Notes: generated from the letters alone by a model not told the origin. A stretch of 23,201 bases of DNA from Pseudomonadota bacterium (GCA_023423935.1 JAFAEQ010000027.1:1-23201), one strand, 5' to 3'; positions 7,682-15,811 are shown, counted from the first letter of the stretch. Numbers and translations: made by a program.

Positions 7682-10416
7682 CGCGCACTGATCTGAGCGC
7701 TCACGAAGCGTCCGCGGGGATGCGCGTTGGCGCCGTCGTAGTGCAATCCGAACTGGTTGGCTACATACGGCGGATCGCGATCGAAAAGGTTTGTTACGCC
7801 GAGCTGCAGCGTCAGTCCATCGAGCAAACCGCCGCTGCCTTTCCCAGGGATCTCATACTGGGCAGTGAGATCGACGGTCGTCCACGAGCCTACGGTCGAG
7901 CGACGTATCGCCCCTCCCGTCCTTCTGGGGTGCGTATCGAGATACTCATCCGTATAGCTGATCGCAGCGGCCGCAGTCAGACCTTTGCGACTGAACGCGA
8001 TACCGCTTCGCAGCCGCAGATCCACCGGGTACCCCACTTCGTTCAGATCGCGCGTCCAGGCTGCGCCGGGCACGATCTGTTTGAAGTTCTCCAGCAGCTT
8101 CGAGCCGGAGAAGGACAGATCCCAATTGCCCACTGCACTTCGCACACGGTAGTTCAATGAGAAATCCGCGCCGCTCATTCGTACGCCCGCGAGATTGCGC
8201 AGACGCCCATCGATGATGGCTGTCACGTCCTGGAAGTGGTCGCCCGCGTTACAGTAGGAGCGTGCCGTGTAGTCGTAGCAGAGTTGATCCGGCGTTCCGG
8301 TGAACAGCGCTTCGACCAGCGACGGATTCGGATTTCGCGTGACGACCACATCGTAGCGAGGATTGAGCAGCACCCCATCGAGTTCGTCGTTTCCTGTGAA
8401 GGGCGTGCTCAGGCGATCCTCATAGTCGATCTCGAAGTACGTGGCCGAAATCGACAGATCGGGTAGCGCGCTCGGAGTGAAGTCGAAACCCACTGTCCAG
8501 TTCTTGGATTCTTCGGGCCCAAGATGCACACCATTGCCCGTCAGCATCAACACCGGCGTGGTGCCGGTACCGTTCATGAAACGCCCCAGGAGCAGATCCG
8601 CCCAGGCTACGCGTGGATTGACCTGCGAAAGCAGCGGCGCCTTGAAGGACGTGCCCCACGTAGTGCGCACATTCAGGCCTTCAATGGGGCCCCAGGCAAG
8701 CCCAACTTTGGGATTGAACGTCGAACCGAAGTCGCTGTAATCCTCGTAGCGCCCGGCGACGGTGAGTTCGAGCCGCTCGAGTCCAGTTCGCCGGTTCTGC
8801 GCGCCGATCAATGGGAAAAGCAACTCCGCATAGGCAGCAGCGATGTCGCGATCGGTTTTCTCCGGTGTGGGCGAACGGGTGAACTTGTAGTTCTCGCGAC
8901 GCGCATGCCCACCCAATGCCAGGCGCACATCGCCCGCGGGAACGCTGAGGATCGGACCGTCACCCGCGACGTCGAACGCTTGCAGACGAGAGACGTGCGC
9001 GTACGAGTACATCACCTCGCCAGTGGAGTGCACTTGGTAGTCCGCGAGCGACCGACTTTCATCGAATTGACCCGTCGCCCTGAGCTCCCAATTGCCGCCG
9101 ACATCAACGTCGACACCCAACGACGCTCCGTACTGTTCGACATCGGTGAGAACTTCAATGTGATACGGCCCGGTGAGAAAGGCGGCGGTACCCTCGCGCT
9201 TGGCGTAGATGAGATCGCTCGACAGCCCAATGCGATCCGAGAGGCGCTGCTCAAAATTTGCGAGTGCCGCATGCCGTGTTTGCGGCGGTAGGAGGATCAT
9301 CGCGGTTTGGGTAGGGTCGTCAGGTCGATAGAAGTCACGGTCGGTCGGTTTGAGATCCGTTTTTTCGAGATAGTCGTAGCTGAACAGCGCATGCCCGGAG
9401 CCCCACGCATGACCCAACATCTGACTCGCCTGCCGCTCGCTGTGGCTGCCCTCCGTCACAGATCCATATCGAACTCGCGTTTCGCCGCCTTCGAAGTCAT
9501 CTCGCAGCACGAGGTTCACGACCCCGGCGACCGCATCCGATCCGTAGATTGCCGATGCGCCATCCGTGAGTACGTCAATACGCTCGATCGCCGCCACCGG
9601 AAAGAGCGACAGATCGACGAAGAAGCCACTGCCCACGGGCGCCATGCGTCGTCCGTTGAGTAGCACCAACGTTGCATCACCTCCAAGACCGCGCAAGTTT
9701 GCGCCCGCGCCATCGAGGTTGATAGCCCAGTCGGCTGTGCCTCCCGCAAACGCGCCGACGGTCGCATCGGAGAGATTGTTCAGGCTCTGTGGCAGGCTCT
9801 GCATCACCTGTTCGACGCTCGTGAACCCGGCCCGCTCGATCGCAGCACGATCGAAACTGATCACCGGCGAGGACAAGTTCTGCGCGCCACGAATATGACT
9901 TCCCGTGACGAGCACCTCTTCGAGCTCCACCACAGCCTTCGAAGAAGGGACATCGTTCTCCGCCGTTGCAACCTGCGCACCGACGTTCTCACCAGCCGCG
10001 GATGCAGATGCTTCACCGGTCTGCGCGATCCGAACGGACTCACCCGAATCAGTGGCGATCGATATCGGTCGGAAGCCCTCTTGGCGCGGAGCTTTATCGA
10101 CGCGCCGAATCATGATCGCGCCCGACGGCGACCTCGCCGCAATCAACCCCGTTCCTTCGAGCAATTTCTCAAGCGCTTCTTGCGGCGTGAACTCGCCTTT
10201 CACCGTCGGGGCGCCGAAGCCGGCCACCACGTCTTCCGTGAAGATGATCTCCTGCTCCGCAATTTGGCTATAACTACGCAGCGCCCGCGAGAGCGGTTCG
10301 TTCGCGATGTCGAAGCGGTAACTGCGCGCCTGTGCGACGGCGCTCGTAGCGAGCACGCTGCTGATGACAGCGGCAAGAGTGAACTTCGACAGTGCCGTGC
10401 GGCTATTGAGAATCAT
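7675..10416 (-). CDS. TonB-dependent receptor with STN signalling domain (module 2)
   Basis: A complete outer-membrane transducer of 913 residues. The start has CGGGAG about 7 nt upstream. Signal peptide ~1-30 (ending AVAQA), STN domain ~31-107 (YRFDIANEPLSRALRSYS...GEFTPQEALEKLLEGTGL), acidic/Ala-rich linker, TonB-box-like LEEVLVTG (~165-172), plug with NLRGLGGDATLVLLNGRR and IERIDVLTDGASAIYGSDAV, then a beta barrel ending DRDPPYVANQ...RGRFVSAQISARW, with the usual terminal aromatic residue. The STN domain means it can signal to FecR 2 as well as import ligand using TonB energy. The ligand is not determined by sequence; the adjacent peptidase points to a peptide rather than an iron chelate. 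It is less similar to receptors 1 and 3 than these are to each other. Confidence 0.92.
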   Translation of the reverse strand: MILNSRTALSKFTLAAVISSVLATSAVAQARSYRFDIANEPLSRALRSYSQIAEQEIIFTEDVVAGFGAPTVKGEFTPQEALEKLLEGTGLIAARSPSGAIMIRRVDKAPRQEGFRPISIATDSGESVRIAQTGEASASAAGENVGAQVATAENDVPSSKAVVELEEVLVTGSHIRGAQNLSSPVISFDRAAIERAGFTSVEQVMQSLPQSLNNLSDATVGAFAGGTADWAINLDGAGANLRGLGGDATLVLLNGRRMAPVGSGFFVDLSLFPVAAIERIDVLTDGASAIYGSDAVAGVVNLVLRDDFEGGETRVRYGSVTEGSHSERQASQMLGHAWGSGHALFSYDYLEKTDLKPTDRDFYRPDDPTQTAMILLPPQTRHAALANFEQRLSDRIGLSSDLIYAKREGTAAFLTGPYHIEVLTDVEQYGASLGVDVDVGGNWELRATGQFDESRSLADYQVHSTGEVMYSYAHVSRLQAFDVAGDGPILSVPAGDVRLALGGHARRENYKFTRSPTPEKTDRDIAAAYAELLFPLIGAQNRRTGLERLELTVAGRYEDYSDFGSTFNPKVGLAWGPIEGLNVRTTWGTSFKAPLLSQVNPRVAWADLLLGRFMNGTGTTPVLMLTGNGVHLGPEESKNWTVGFDFTPSALPDLSISATYFEIDYEDRLSTPFTGNDELDGVLLNPRYDVVVTRNPNPSLVEALFTGTPDQLCYDYTARSYCNAGDHFQDVTAIIDGRLRNLAGVRMSGADFSLNYRVRSAVGNWDLSFSGSKLLENFKQIVPGAAWTRDLNEVGYPVDLRLRSGIAFSRKGLTAAAAISYTDEYLDTHPRRTGGAIRRSTVGSWTTVDLTAQYEIPGKGSGGLLDGLTLQLGVTNLFDRDPPYVANQFGLHYDGANAHPRGRFVSAQISARW

Positions 10417-10498
10417 CGTCGCTCCCGTGTTGTTCGCGCCGCAGTCTTCGCGCGGCTCTTATCGGTACAGACGACGGTGATGCGAAAATCCTCCTCTG

Positions 10499-10539
10499 CA
10501 CTTCGACATCTCTTTGTCGGCTTCTGTCACTTCGACATC
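10499..10539. promoter_or_regulatory. Two 12-bp direct repeats upstream of receptor 2
   Basis: CACTTCGACATC occurs at 10499-10510 and again at 10528-10539, each preceded by TCTG or TCTGT, 29 bp apart start to start (close to three helical turns). They lie 80-125 bp upstream of the receptor 2 start, in the gap after fecR 2. This spacing fits a dimeric or tandem regulator site. No protein can be assigned. Confidence 0.45.
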
Positions 10540-10546
10540 CGCTCGA

Positions 10547-10586
10547 AGGCGCAAGCGCCTGCAGGCTGCAGCGTTGCCGGGCAACG
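10547..10586 (-). other. Tandem hairpins in the fecR 2 / receptor 2 gap
   Basis: Two stems follow the fecR 2 stop: CGTTGCC/GGCAACG (10572-10586, 1-nt centre) and AGGCGC/GCGCCT (10547-10560, 2-nt centre). Both are GC-rich and lack a T-run, so they are poor intrinsic terminators. They may reduce read-through or protect mRNA ends, letting receptor and regulator be expressed at different levels. Confidence 0.4.
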
Positions 10587-10610
10587 TTAGCTCGCGCTAC
10601 GAAGGTGTGT

Positions 10611-11678
10611 TCACTCGATCGGGGCGAGCGAAATCGCGCCATCATCGGAAGTCTCGGCGCGCACAGGCAGGTAGCTCGTGATGGTGGCGACGAAGCCATC
10701 CATATCACCTGTCTTGAACACGCCACTGATTCTCAGTGCTGCGATCTCTGGATCTTCAACGCGCAGTGAGCGTTGGCTGTAGCGACTGACACGCATCGCG
10801 ACTGAAGACAATGGCTCGTTCTCGAACACGAGTCGGCCCTGCTGCCAGGATGTCGCGCGGTCTACGTCGACGGCGGCCACTTTCACGGGTGCTCGGCCTC
10901 GGCTCGACACGACCTGCTCGCCTGGCGCGAGCTCGATCGTGCCGGCGCTCCCGACTGTCGATGGCACCCGTGCAGACAGATCTTCGTTTCTCAGATTCGT
11001 GTTGGCTGCGACAACGTCGTCTGGCGGCACTACGAGAACTCGGCCTTCGATCAGCGTGACGCGCAGCTCGGCGCCGAGCAGATCAACATTGAATGCGGTA
11101 CCCGTCGCAACAACCTTCGTCCCTTCGGCTTCGACCGTGAACGGTCGACTCGGATTCTTCGCCACATCAAAGCGCGCCTGTCCTCGCACGAGCGTGAGAG
11201 CACGCGATGAATCTGAATACGCGACGCGCACTTCGCTCTGTGCATCGAGCGCCACTTGCGAGCCATCGCTCAACGTCACTACGCGACGCTCGCCCGCGAC
11301 CGTGCGATACACCTCAGGCTTGTTGAGCGCCCAGAACGAGCCGACCGCGACAAGGATGGCAGCCACGCTGGCGGCCGCCGCGAATCGCAGGAAACCAGTG
11401 CCACGCACGGAAGATCTCGTCCAGCGACCCTGCCCTTCGCGCCGCGCATGCTCGAGCGCGGCATGCCGTAACGCGAGCAGTTCCGGAGACGCGGCATGCT
11501 CACCGACGAACGACCAACTCTTCTGCACTCGCTGCCACGCAGTCACATTGTCCGAATCAGCGAGCCAGGCCTCGAACTCGGCGCTCGTCTCTATGCCCTG
11601 TTCCGTCAGATACGAGCGCCATGCCGCCGCTTCCACCAGGCGACGCTCGTGTGAGATCTCGCTGTGCGCTGAAGTCAT
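10611..11678 (-). CDS. FecR-type anti-sigma factor (module 2)
   Basis: A 355-residue single-pass inner-membrane regulator. The N-terminal DUF4880-type region (~12-60, EAAAWRSYLTEQG...FEAWLADSDNVTAWQRV) contacts the sigma factor in this family. The transmembrane helix is ~97-117 (RFAAAASVAAILVAVGSFWAL). The FecR domain follows with LSDGSQVALDAQSEVRV, RGQARFDVAKNPSRPFTVEA and VVATGTAFNV, and then a C-terminal DUF4974-like domain (~280-350, FENEPLSSVAMRVSRYS...LRISGVFKTGDMDGFV). Its ATG overlaps the fecI 2 stop by 4 nt (ATGA), so the two are translationally coupled. The periplasmic part should receive the signal from the STN domain of receptor 2, 200 bp downstream. Confidence 0.92.
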   Translation of the reverse strand: MTSAHSEISHERRLVEAAAWRSYLTEQGIETSAEFEAWLADSDNVTAWQRVQKSWSFVGEHAASPELLALRHAALEHARREGQGRWTRSSVRGTGFLRFAAAASVAAILVAVGSFWALNKPEVYRTVAGERRVVTLSDGSQVALDAQSEVRVAYSDSSRALTLVRGQARFDVAKNPSRPFTVEAEGTKVVATGTAFNVDLLGAELRVTLIEGRVLVVPPDDVVAANTNLRNEDLSARVPSTVGSAGTIELAPGEQVVSSRGRAPVKVAAVDVDRATSWQQGRLVFENEPLSSVAMRVSRYSQRSLRVEDPEIAALRISGVFKTGDMDGFVATITSYLPVRAETSDDGAISLAPIE

Positions 11679-12229
11679 GTCACTCCCTCCTTGCCGAATC
11701 GTGTCGCGAGATGAAGCACGGCCTTCATGACGTGCTTTTCCACCGTGCTCTGCCCTATTCCGTAGAGCGCGGCGATCTCCTTCTGCTTCATGTTCTCCAG
11801 CCGGAACAGCACGAAGATATTGCGAGTTCGCTCGCCCAGTTCGTCCAACGCCCGCATGACCTCGGCGAGCGAATGCTCACCCAACAAGACGCGCTCGGGA
11901 GACTTATCCTCCATCAGCTGCCGCTCGAGCTCGCTCGCCAATGCGTCGTCGAGCGGGACGAAGCCCGCATAGCCCCTTCGAACGCTCTGGCGCTTGCGGT
12001 CGCGAAGCAGGTTGATGGCAACTTTGAAGACGAAGCTGTCCGCCTTGCGAATCTGATTCGGGTCAGCGGCATTCAGAACGCGCAGCAGAACCTCCTGCGT
12101 CAGGTCCTCGGCTTCGGCGCGATCGCGCACCCGACGCAGGAAGAACGACATGAGCGGCCCGTGAAAGCGCGCGCTCAACTCGTTACGCAAATCCGCAGGG
12201 GATGACAGGACGTTCTCGCCAGATTGCAT
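11675..12229 (-). CDS. ECF RNA polymerase sigma factor, FecI-type (module 2)
   Basis: An ECF sigma factor of about 184 residues from ATG 12229 (a further in-frame ATG at 12262 is possible). Region 2: FHGPLMSFFLRRVRDRAEAEDLTQEVLLRVL, then KADSFVFKVAINLLRDRKR. Region 4: MRALDELGERTRNIFVLFRLENMKQKEIAALYGIGQSTVEKHVMKAVLHL, with a clear helix-turn-helix. Two-domain architecture and size are normal. It heads the module 2 operon and is the likely driver of the receptor-small protein-peptidase genes downstream. The imperfect inverted repeat at 12298-12326, about 70 bp upstream, could be an operator controlling the sigma gene itself. Confidence 0.92.
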   Translation of the reverse strand: MQSGENVLSSPADLRNELSARFHGPLMSFFLRRVRDRAEAEDLTQEVLLRVLNAADPNQIRKADSFVFKVAINLLRDRKRQSVRRGYAGFVPLDDALASELERQLMEDKSPERVLLGEHSLAEVMRALDELGERTRNIFVLFRLENMKQKEIAALYGIGQSTVEKHVMKAVLHLATRFGKEGVT

Positions 12230-12297
12230 GCCGTTCGTCTCGAAGCGCGGCGAACATAGCACGCTGCGAACGCGGGGTGAGCGAGTGGAAAAATATC

Positions 12298-12326
12298 GTC
12301 GAGTCGGAGGAGGATTCCGATTCGAC
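12298..12326. promoter_or_regulatory. Imperfect inverted repeat upstream of fecI 2
   Basis: GTCGAGTCGGA (12298-12308) and TCCGATTCGAC (12316-12326) are complementary at 10 of 11 positions around a 7-nt purine-rich spacer, about 70 bp before the fecI 2 start. The size and position fit an operator for a dimeric repressor or activator. Confidence 0.4.
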
Positions 12327-12420
12327 TGGCGTCTTACTCAAGAATGCGCGTCAAGTTGCTTCGCGGACCGACCTATCTCGTCGCGGCACCGATCTTCGGG
12401 TCCGATCTCAGAGAGTCGTT

Positions 12421-12505
12421 GCGCCGAGGCGGTGCCGGCCTTGAACCACTGGATGTTCGCAGCCAGGCGGATCAAGAGATCAATAATCCAGTTCCCACGG
12501 CCCCG
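12421..12505. repeat. Dispersed repeat, partial copy (3' half)
   Basis: This stretch aligns with 4671-4757. Shared blocks include CCGAGGCG-TGCCGG, TGGATG, an AGGCG core and TAATCCA. The stem is an imperfect palindrome here, against the perfect 15-bp arms at 4688-4752. It lies in the 356-bp gap (12230-12585) between fecI 2 and the aldo/keto reductase gene, which otherwise holds only the inverted repeat at 12298-12326. Confidence 0.5.
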
Positions 12506-12585
12506 GGGCACTTTCGCGAGTCGTCACTCTCGCTTGCGGATAGGATGCGCAAGGTATGGGACCGCGCACCAGAACGCGCAGACCC

Positions 12586-13572
12586 TTACTCCGAGTAGGG
12601 AGAGAAGCGCACCGGATGAGCTGTCTGGTCGATCGCGAAGCGTGCGACCGCATCGAGGATCTGCTCGCGACTCAGCCCCATCGACAATACCTTCAGGTTG
12701 TCGCGCAAGTTGTCCAGTCGCGTCACACCGACGAGCGCGGTGGCAAGCGACGGATGAGTGAGACAGAACGCCAATGCGAGCTGTGCTGATGTGAGGTTGA
12801 GACGCGTGGCCGCAGTGTCGAATGCAGCCATGTTGGCGCGGATGAGCTCGCGAATACCGCCAGCGTCACGCGCAATATTGCGTTCGTGCGGCACTTTGCC
12901 TTGCGCCGCTTCAGAGGGTTGAACTCGATCGCGAAGCAAATGGCCGCCGAGAATGCCGCCTTCCAATGTAAACGCCGCGCAAAGTTTGACGTCGGTCGTG
13001 CTGAAGAGCCGGTCGTAAGCTTCGCTCTCGACGACACTGCGACGCGCGACGTTGTACTGGAGTTGAACGAGGCGCGGGCGGGACAATCCACGACGCGCGA
13101 ACTCGCGATCCACGCGTTCGATGTCGCCCGCTTCCCAATTCGTCATACCCCATCCACGGGCCAGCCCGGCGCCGATGAGGGCTTCCACCTCCTCTGCCAT
13201 TTCGATCACGTCCTTCCCGGGCAGTGCGCGAGAGACCATCACCAGATCGACGTAATCGATGCCAAGGCGCACCAGCGAGCGGCGCAACTGCTGCTCGAAG
13301 GATTGCTGCGGATAGTCCCACAGCCAGAGTTTCTCAGCGAGCACATACGAGTCGCGCGCAACGCCTAACGCTTGCATCGCACGACCGAAGATGATCTCGG
13401 TATGCGGCTTGTCCCAGTAGAAGCCCACATCGAAGAAGTTCACGCCATTAGCGAGCGCTTCTTGAAGTAGCGTCATGCAGTCCTCGAAGGACATGCGCGA
13501 AAAGGTATTCCATGACCCAAGCGACATCGCCGAAATCGCGGGCAGATCAGGTCCAATCGAACGGTAGTCCAT
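12586..13572 (-). CDS. Aldo/keto reductase family protein, catalytic His replaced
   Basis: A 328-residue TIM-barrel oxidoreductase of normal family length. The opening IGPDLPAISAMSLGSWNTF, FFDVGFYW (Asp48, Tyr52), LAEKLW (Lys81), SLVRLGIDYVDLV and the C-terminal ALAFCLTHPSLATALVGVTRLDNLRDNL are typical, the last contributing to NAD(P)H binding. The usual active-site set is Asp-Tyr-Lys-His. Where most enzymes read YVDLYQLHW, this one reads YVDLVMVSRAL, so the His position carries Ser114. The voltage-gated potassium channel beta (AKR6) branch also lacks that His (Asn there), so activity may be slow or specialised. There is no convincing ribosome binding site before the ATG. The gene is not linked to the signalling modules. 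It may originally have been paired with the LysR remnant upstream on the same strand. Confidence 0.88.
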   Translation of the reverse strand: MDYRSIGPDLPAISAMSLGSWNTFSRMSFEDCMTLLQEALANGVNFFDVGFYWDKPHTEIIFGRAMQALGVARDSYVLAEKLWLWDYPQQSFEQQLRRSLVRLGIDYVDLVMVSRALPGKDVIEMAEEVEALIGAGLARGWGMTNWEAGDIERVDREFARRGLSRPRLVQLQYNVARRSVVESEAYDRLFSTTDVKLCAAFTLEGGILGGHLLRDRVQPSEAAQGKVPHERNIARDAGGIRELIRANMAAFDTAATRLNLTSAQLALAFCLTHPSLATALVGVTRLDNLRDNLKVLSMGLSREQILDAVARFAIDQTAHPVRFSPYSE

Positions 13573-13680
13573 TAGCAGTGCACTAGATGCGAAGCGGAGT
13601 GCAAAGCTTAGGGAGGGTTGCGAGGGAGCACTATCTCGCTACGCCTATGAGTGGCATCGACGCGCGTGATAATCAAAGCC

Positions 13681-13926
13681 TCAACGGCTATTCACGCTCT
13701 CCGCTGCGCGCACAATGAGATCACGCAACCAACGATGGGCCTCGTCATGCTGGTACCGCGGGTGCCAGGCGAGCGAAGTCGCGAACGGCTCGAACTTGAA
13801 CGGACAATCCGCCACCTGAAACGCGGTCGCAGCGCTGAATGAGTTGAGGAGCCGGCGCGGGAACAATGCGATGAGATCGGTTTGCGCGATCACGAACGGC
13901 AGCGTTGTGAAATGCGGCTCGATCTC
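13681..13926 (-). pseudogene. LysR-family transcriptional regulator, C-terminal remnant
   Basis: About 80 residues match the end of a LysR substrate-binding domain: IEPHFTTLPFVIAQTDLIAL, then FPRRLLNSFS, ADCPFKFEPF and SLAWHPRYQHDEAHRWLRDLI. The W-H-P-R...D-x-A-H-R-W-L-R ending is a recognisable LysR C-terminus. The helix-turn-helix domain and most of the effector domain (about 220 residues) are absent. Upstream of about 13926 the frame runs into a copy of the dispersed repeat, so the truncation coincides with the repeat boundary. It should be non-functional. Confidence 0.75.
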
Positions 13927-14083
13927 CGGACACCCAGCCGTTGGGTGCGTTGGATCGAACCGAATAGAGGATCCGGCTGGCACCGATACATATATATGAG
14001 TGATCAGCACCGGGATCGGTTGATCCGGCCCAGGTCGTGAGTCGCTCTGGTGAGATCAGCGCGCGGACTGAGGCGATGCCGGA
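13918..14083. repeat. Dispersed repeat, partial copy (5' half) at the truncated lysR
   Basis: This copy aligns with 4553-4693. The final 37 bases (14047-14083) match 4657-4693 with one mismatch. The TATATATGAGTG motif (13990-14001) and the GTTGGATCG-ACCG block are also shared. The palindromic 3' half found at 4688-4752 is missing. Its left edge coincides with the break in lysR. Confidence 0.65.
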
Positions 14084-14310
14084 GCGTGTCCCGTGACCCC
14101 TGTCGCTGGTGAGACGGGTGAAGGCCCAATCCGGAACCTTCGCAATCAGGAGTCCAAGACGGTTCGATTTTCGGCGTGGGCAGCGCTAAAAAGCTCTGAC
14201 TGCTCCCGCGACCCTGCTAATGCGAATGGGGCAGCAATGACCGCGCCCAACGACATTTCCGGGCCAGAATGGCTTGTTTTCGCTCTCGCCGCTCTTACTG
14301 CCCGCGGCTT

Positions 14311-14347
14311 CCTTGCAAATTCAAAATATCGTATTAAATTTGCAAGG
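14311..14347 (+). promoter_or_regulatory. Perfect 11-bp inverted repeat covering the ribosome binding site of the ATPase gene
   Basis: CCTTGCAAATT (14311-14321) and AATTTGCAAGG (14337-14347) are exact complements separated by 15 AT-rich bases. The right arm contains the AAGG ribosome binding site and abuts the ATG at 14348. The region is much more AT-rich than its surroundings. It could be an operator or a leader hairpin that hides the ribosome binding site. Confidence 0.6.
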
Positions 14348-15523
14348 ATGATCCGTCGCCGTTACCAGTCTCATGTGGAAGCTGCCCTCCGCCGGCAAGC
14401 GGCGGTGGCTCTGCTTGGTCCTCGTCAGGCCGGCAAAACGACCCTTGCGTTGGAGATCGCAAAGACGCGCTCGAGCGTGTACTTGGATCTCGAGTCGCCA
14501 CAGGACCGCGCGAAGCTCGCTGATCCGCAACTCTACTTCGAGCAGCACAGCGACAAGCTCGTCATCTTGGACGAGATCCATCGAGCACCCGAGATTTTTC
14601 AAACGCTGCGGGGTGTGATCGATCGATCGCGAAGACGAGGACGGCGCACGGGACTGTTTCTGTTGCTCGGCTCCGCGGCGATCGACCTCTTGCGACAATC
14701 TGGCGAGACGCTCGCCGGGCGTATCGAGTACGTGCAGATGGGTCCGCTCGATGCACTCGAAGTCAACGCGGATCGCGCGACGCAGAATGCTCTTTGGACT
14801 CGCGGTGGTTTTCCGGATAGCTTCCTCGCCGATTCGGATGCCGACAGTTATCAGCTACGGCAAAGCTTCATCCGCACATATCTCGAACGCGATGTGCCGC
14901 AGTTCGGCCCACGCGTGCCCGCAGAAACGTTGAGCCGTCTCTGGACAATGCTCGCTCATCATCAAGCGAGCATGTTAAATGCGTCTCGACTCGCTGCCTC
15001 ACTCGAGCTGACTTCCCCAACTGTCACTCGATATGTCGACTTGCTCAGCGACTTATTACTGGTGCGTCGCCTTCCGCCGTTCCATAGCAACGAGGGCAAG
15101 AGACTGGTCAAGTCCCCCAAGGTGTACGTACGCGATAGCGGCCTCGTCCATGCGTTGCTCAACATTCGAACTTTCGACGACTTACTAGGACACCCAATCG
15201 CCGGCGCAAGCTGGGAAGGCTTCGTACTGGAATCTCTGCTCGCCGCCGCACCAAACGAAGTGCAGGCAAGTTTCTATCGGACGTCCGCAGGCGCCGAGAT
15301 GGATCTCGTGCTCGATCTCGGTGGCAAGAAGGGCCGCTGGGCCATCGAAATCAAACACGGGCTATCGCCGACGCTGTCCAAAGGATTCCATAACGCACGC
15401 GCGGACCTCGAACCGAAGCGCACATTCGTCGTGTACTCAGGAATCGATCGCTATCCGATGCACGACGGCGTCGAGGCAATTGGGCATGTGGAACTGGCGG
15501 GAGAGTTGGCGGCGCTGGGATAG
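14348..15523 (+). CDS. AAA-family ATPase with DUF4143 domain
   Basis: A 391-residue protein of the AAA_14/DUF4143 type, a widespread family of uncertain function. The start is the ATG right after the AAGG of the inverted repeat; the longer open frame upstream (from 14093) has no family-like residues. Walker A is LLGPRQAGKTTL (~24-35) and Walker B LVILDEIHR (~75-83), followed by a LLLGSA sensor-like strand. The C-terminal DUF4143 part includes a winged-helix-like segment (LNASRLAASLELTSPTVTRYVDLL) and a PD-(D/E)xK-like core (AEMDLVLDL...WAIEIKHG). Upstream is repeat DNA and downstream a heptamer repeat, with opposite orientation to both neighbours. It looks like an independently acquired single-gene unit that may regulate itself. 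Confidence 0.88.
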   Translation: MIRRRYQSHVEAALRRQAAVALLGPRQAGKTTLALEIAKTRSSVYLDLESPQDRAKLADPQLYFEQHSDKLVILDEIHRAPEIFQTLRGVIDRSRRRGRRTGLFLLLGSAAIDLLRQSGETLAGRIEYVQMGPLDALEVNADRATQNALWTRGGFPDSFLADSDADSYQLRQSFIRTYLERDVPQFGPRVPAETLSRLWTMLAHHQASMLNASRLAASLELTSPTVTRYVDLLSDLLLVRRLPPFHSNEGKRLVKSPKVYVRDSGLVHALLNIRTFDDLLGHPIAGASWEGFVLESLLAAAPNEVQASFYRTSAGAEMDLVLDLGGKKGRWAIEIKHGLSPTLSKGFHNARADLEPKRTFVVYSGIDRYPMHDGVEAIGHVELAGELAALG

Positions 15524-15577
15524 GCCAACTGGAACAAAGTCGGTACGCATCTAACAATGCGTCCGTCCCTCCAGTTT

Positions 15578-15612
15578 CTAGGCTCTAGGGTCTAGGCTCT
15601 AGGCTCTAGGCT
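15578..15612. repeat. Five tandem copies of a 7-bp repeat
   Basis: CTAGGCT is repeated five times without gaps, the second copy reading CTAGGGT. It lies 55 bp past the ATPase stop, in the 288-bp convergent gap 15524-15811. Copy number in such repeats is prone to slippage. No gene is seen in the gap. A short ACGCAT/ATGCGT inverted repeat is at 15545-15562. Confidence 0.85.
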
Positions 15613-15641
15613 GAGCCATTTGATCGTCACTCCCGCGCTGG

Positions 15642-15658
15642 CGCACTACTGTCCGGGG
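15642..15658. repeat. 17-bp sequence identical to the IS4-family element end
   Basis: This 17-mer is the exact reverse complement of 266-282, the presumed end of the insertion sequence at the left of the window. Flanking sequence differs on both sides. It may be the remnant of a deleted copy or a shared target feature. Confidence 0.45.
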
Positions 15659-15811
15659 GCGCACCGAATCCGGGGCACGCATCGGATATCGGATGGGTGT
15701 CCCTCCCAACGCCGTTATCGGTGTGCGATATTTGGGATTCGCCACAGACACGCAGCATAGATCGCCTTATCTCGGTTGCAGGTTCGGAAACGAGAGTATG
15801 TAGCGCCTCGT

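Noticed and set aside
14093..14347. 85-residue N-terminal extension of the ATPase
   Set aside because: The first residues lie at the repeat edge, the composition is not family-like, and the ATG at 14348 has a clear ribosome binding site immediately before Walker-domain sequence.
15545..15562. ACGCAT/ATGCGT inverted repeat as terminator of the ATPase gene
   Set aside because: The stem is only 6 bp and no T-run follows.
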